Origin: Candidatus Eiseniibacteriota bacterium
GTDB taxonomy: Bacteria; Joyebacterota; Joyebacteria; Joyebacterales; Joyebacteraceae
DNA length: 6,578 nt
Reading direction: 5' to 3'
Assembly (NCBI GenBank): GCA_030609605.1
Contig: JAUWBY010000129.1
Span: 1-6,578, forward strand
Shown here: positions 5,319 to 6,578 of the stretch, one piece after another
How the letters are laid out: each line of letters starts with the position of its first letter
Position numbering within the stretch: position 1 is the first letter of the stretch
The notes under the pieces: generated by a model
What the model was told of the DNA's origin: nothing
Databases searched by the model: none
The model's input: the letters and a program-made list of their open reading frames with translations, nothing else
Position numbers and translations under genes: made by a program

Positions 5319-6578
5319 TTGGCTAGCATTCTCTACGCACTTGCCACAGCTGGAATGGCCGGCGGTCTCGCATGGCTGCTGATACCTCCAGCATCGAAGC
5401 TCGGGCTGAAGCTCGGGCTGGCCGACCTGCCGAGTTCCCGGCGTGTCAGGGCGCGGCCTGTGCCGACTACGGGCGGCATAATCATCTTTGTGGCATTCGC
5501 GGCCGCCATGGTCGCATCGCGGCATCTTCTCGCTGGAGCTTCTTCCGAACTCGTCCACAAGGTGCAGGTTCTCCTCTTGGGGGGATCGGCGATAGTGGTC
5601 CTGGGAATGGTGGATGACCGCGTCAATCTCAGGCCGCGGACGAAGCTGATTGCTCAGACGATCATAGCTGCTGCCGTCGTGGCCGGTGGAGTCGGCATCA
5701 CCCATATCCGCTTCGTGGTGGGGCCGACGTACGACCTCGGCTGGATCGGGTTTCCACTGACGGTCTTCTGGTTTGTGGCCTTCATGAACGCCCTCAATCT
5801 GATCGATGGGCTGGACGGTCTTGCCGGGGGTATCGCCGGGGTGACGGCGTTGGCTCTTTTCGTCGTCGGCGCCGTGAACGGCAATGCACCTCTTTTCTTC
5901 CTGGCCGCAGGGCTGTTCGGTGCAACGGGCGGCTTCCTCATGCACAACTTCAGGAGTGGCAATGTCTATCTGGGGGACGCCGGTAGCATGATGCTGGGGT
6001 TTCTCCTTGCAGGGGGAGCCGTTGTCGGCGCGCGAAGCGACGCAGCGAGCACGGCGCTTCTTGTGGCAGCAGCATGCATGGCGGTGCCGATCTTCGATGT
6101 CGTGACCTCGATCCTCCGGAGGCGGCGGTTGGGGAGGGGCATCATGACCCCCGATCGCTCTCACGTGCACCACCGTCTGATCCGGTTCGGTCTGAGTCCA
6201 CGGAGAACCGTGATAGTACTCTGGGGAGTGACCATCTTCTTCGGCGGCCAGATGCTTGGTCTCTCAGCCGTACATGGTGTTGCGTATGTCCTTCTGAGCT
6301 ACGTCGCGGCGATCGTCGTGGGTAACATGGTCCTGACACAGCGGCGCAAGAACATGAGGACCACAGAACGGGATATCCGGGATGAGATGCTCTATCTCAT
6401 GGGCGCTCGGGATCAAGTGGGTGACGAGGTGCCGAATGAGGAACCGGGTCTCCGTGCAATGATCGTCGAGCAGATTCGGCGAGAGGCGCGCTACCGACGG
6501 ATGGTTCGGGCCGAGAACGGTGTGCCGCTCCGAGGAACCGGTGCCGCGCGCCGCGAGGCGCTGGTGGCAAACGCAGCC
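5319..6578 (+). CDS. wecA: Polyprenyl-phosphate HexNAc-1-phosphate transferase, WecA/TagO type (3' end beyond the window)
   Basis: An inner-membrane enzyme that transfers GlcNAc-1-phosphate, or another HexNAc-1-phosphate, from a UDP-sugar to undecaprenyl phosphate, starting glycan assembly. All 420 codons from TTG 5319 to the right edge are open. Roughly eleven membrane segments lie between residues 3 and 340. Family motifs: LGMVDDR (95-101) with Asp99-Asp100, NALNLIDGLDGLAGG (157-171) with Asp163 and Asp166, YLGDAGSMMLGF (217-228), and SHVHHR (281-286), the HxHH block typical of WecA/TagO rather than MraY. The first loop reads DLPSSRRVRARPVPTTGG (36-53), with Arg44 where relatives usually have His and Thr50 where they often have Arg. 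After residue 340 an unusual charged, mostly soluble tail of at least 80 residues runs off the window; the usual length is about 350. It probably has its own promoter. Which HexNAc is used is not certain. Confidence 0.93.
   Translation, partial: MASILYALATAGMAGGLAWLLIPPASKLGLKLGLADLPSSRRVRARPVPTTGGIIIFVAFAAAMVASRHLLAGASSELVHKVQVLLLGGSAIVVLGMVDDRVNLRPRTKLIAQTIIAAAVVAGGVGITHIRFVVGPTYDLGWIGFPLTVFWFVAFMNALNLIDGLDGLAGGIAGVTALALFVVGAVNGNAPLFFLAAGLFGATGGFLMHNFRSGNVYLGDAGSMMLGFLLAGGAVVGARSDAASTALLVAAACMAVPIFDVVTSILRRRRLGRGIMTPDRSHVHHRLIRFGLSPRRTVIVLWGVTIFFGGQMLGLSAVHGVAYVLLSYVAAIVVGNMVLTQRRKNMRTTERDIRDEMLYLMGARDQVGDEVPNEEPGLRAMIVEQIRREARYRRMVRAENGVPLRGTGAARREALVANAA
5397..5420 (+). repeat. Perfect 12-bp tandem duplication inside the WecA-like gene
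   Basis: AAGCTCGGGCTG occurs twice back to back (5397-5408 and 5409-5420), in frame, giving KLGL twice (residues 27-34) at the end of the first membrane segment. Relatives have a similar pattern of basic and hydrophobic residues here, so it may not be an insertion relative to the family. Confidence 0.85.

Noticed and set aside
5268..6173. Long open frame on the minus strand opposite the WecA-like gene
   Set aside because: Its translation is rich in His, Arg, Pro and Glu with no family motifs; it is the antisense shadow of a GC-rich gene whose plus-strand motifs are unmistakable.

Overview
The window looks like part of a bacterial cell-surface polysaccharide (exopolysaccharide, capsule or O-antigen type) gene cluster. 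Base composition is fairly GC-rich (about 60% in the genes and about 40-50% in the two promoter-like gaps, counted by eye). Two of the six genes start with GTG and one with TTG, mostly behind clear Shine-Dalgarno sites. The genus cannot be told from these genes. Nothing seen is plasmid-, phage- or transposon-specific, and there are no RNA genes or CRISPR arrays.

Layout: two glycosyltransferase genes of the GT4 (GT-B fold) type are transcribed leftward from about 1859. The first resembles PglA-type enzymes that extend an undecaprenyl-diphosphate-linked sugar. The second starts inside the stop codon of the first (GTGA overlap) and runs off the left edge after 238 codons. A 178-bp divergent gap (1860-2037) holds a good leftward sigma70-type promoter and a 10-bp-arm inverted repeat. 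Rightward from 2038 comes a tight three-gene unit: a non-hydrolysing UDP-GlcNAc 2-epimerase (WecB family), a DegT/DnrJ/EryC1/StrS PLP sugar aminotransferase (26-bp overlap), and a protein with the C-terminal catalytic domain of D-glucuronyl C5-epimerase (16-bp gap). After a 99-bp gap with its own promoter-like signals comes a polyprenyl-phosphate HexNAc-1-phosphate transferase (WecA/TagO type). It is open at the right edge and carries a long charged C-terminal tail.

Together: the WecA-like enzyme would load the first sugar onto undecaprenyl phosphate, the GT4 enzymes would extend it, and the 2-epimerase and aminotransferase would supply an amino sugar such as a ManNAc or diamino-sugar derivative. 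The C5-epimerase-like protein would then invert uronic acid residues in the glycan, as the heparan sulfate enzyme does in animals. This last gene is the most unusual. It keeps the EEYP motif and the overall domain, but has Gln where the animal enzyme has a catalytic Tyr. It may therefore be an altered, differently working or inactive member of the family. Uronate-forming dehydrogenases, flippase, polymerase and export genes are not in the window and would be expected nearby.
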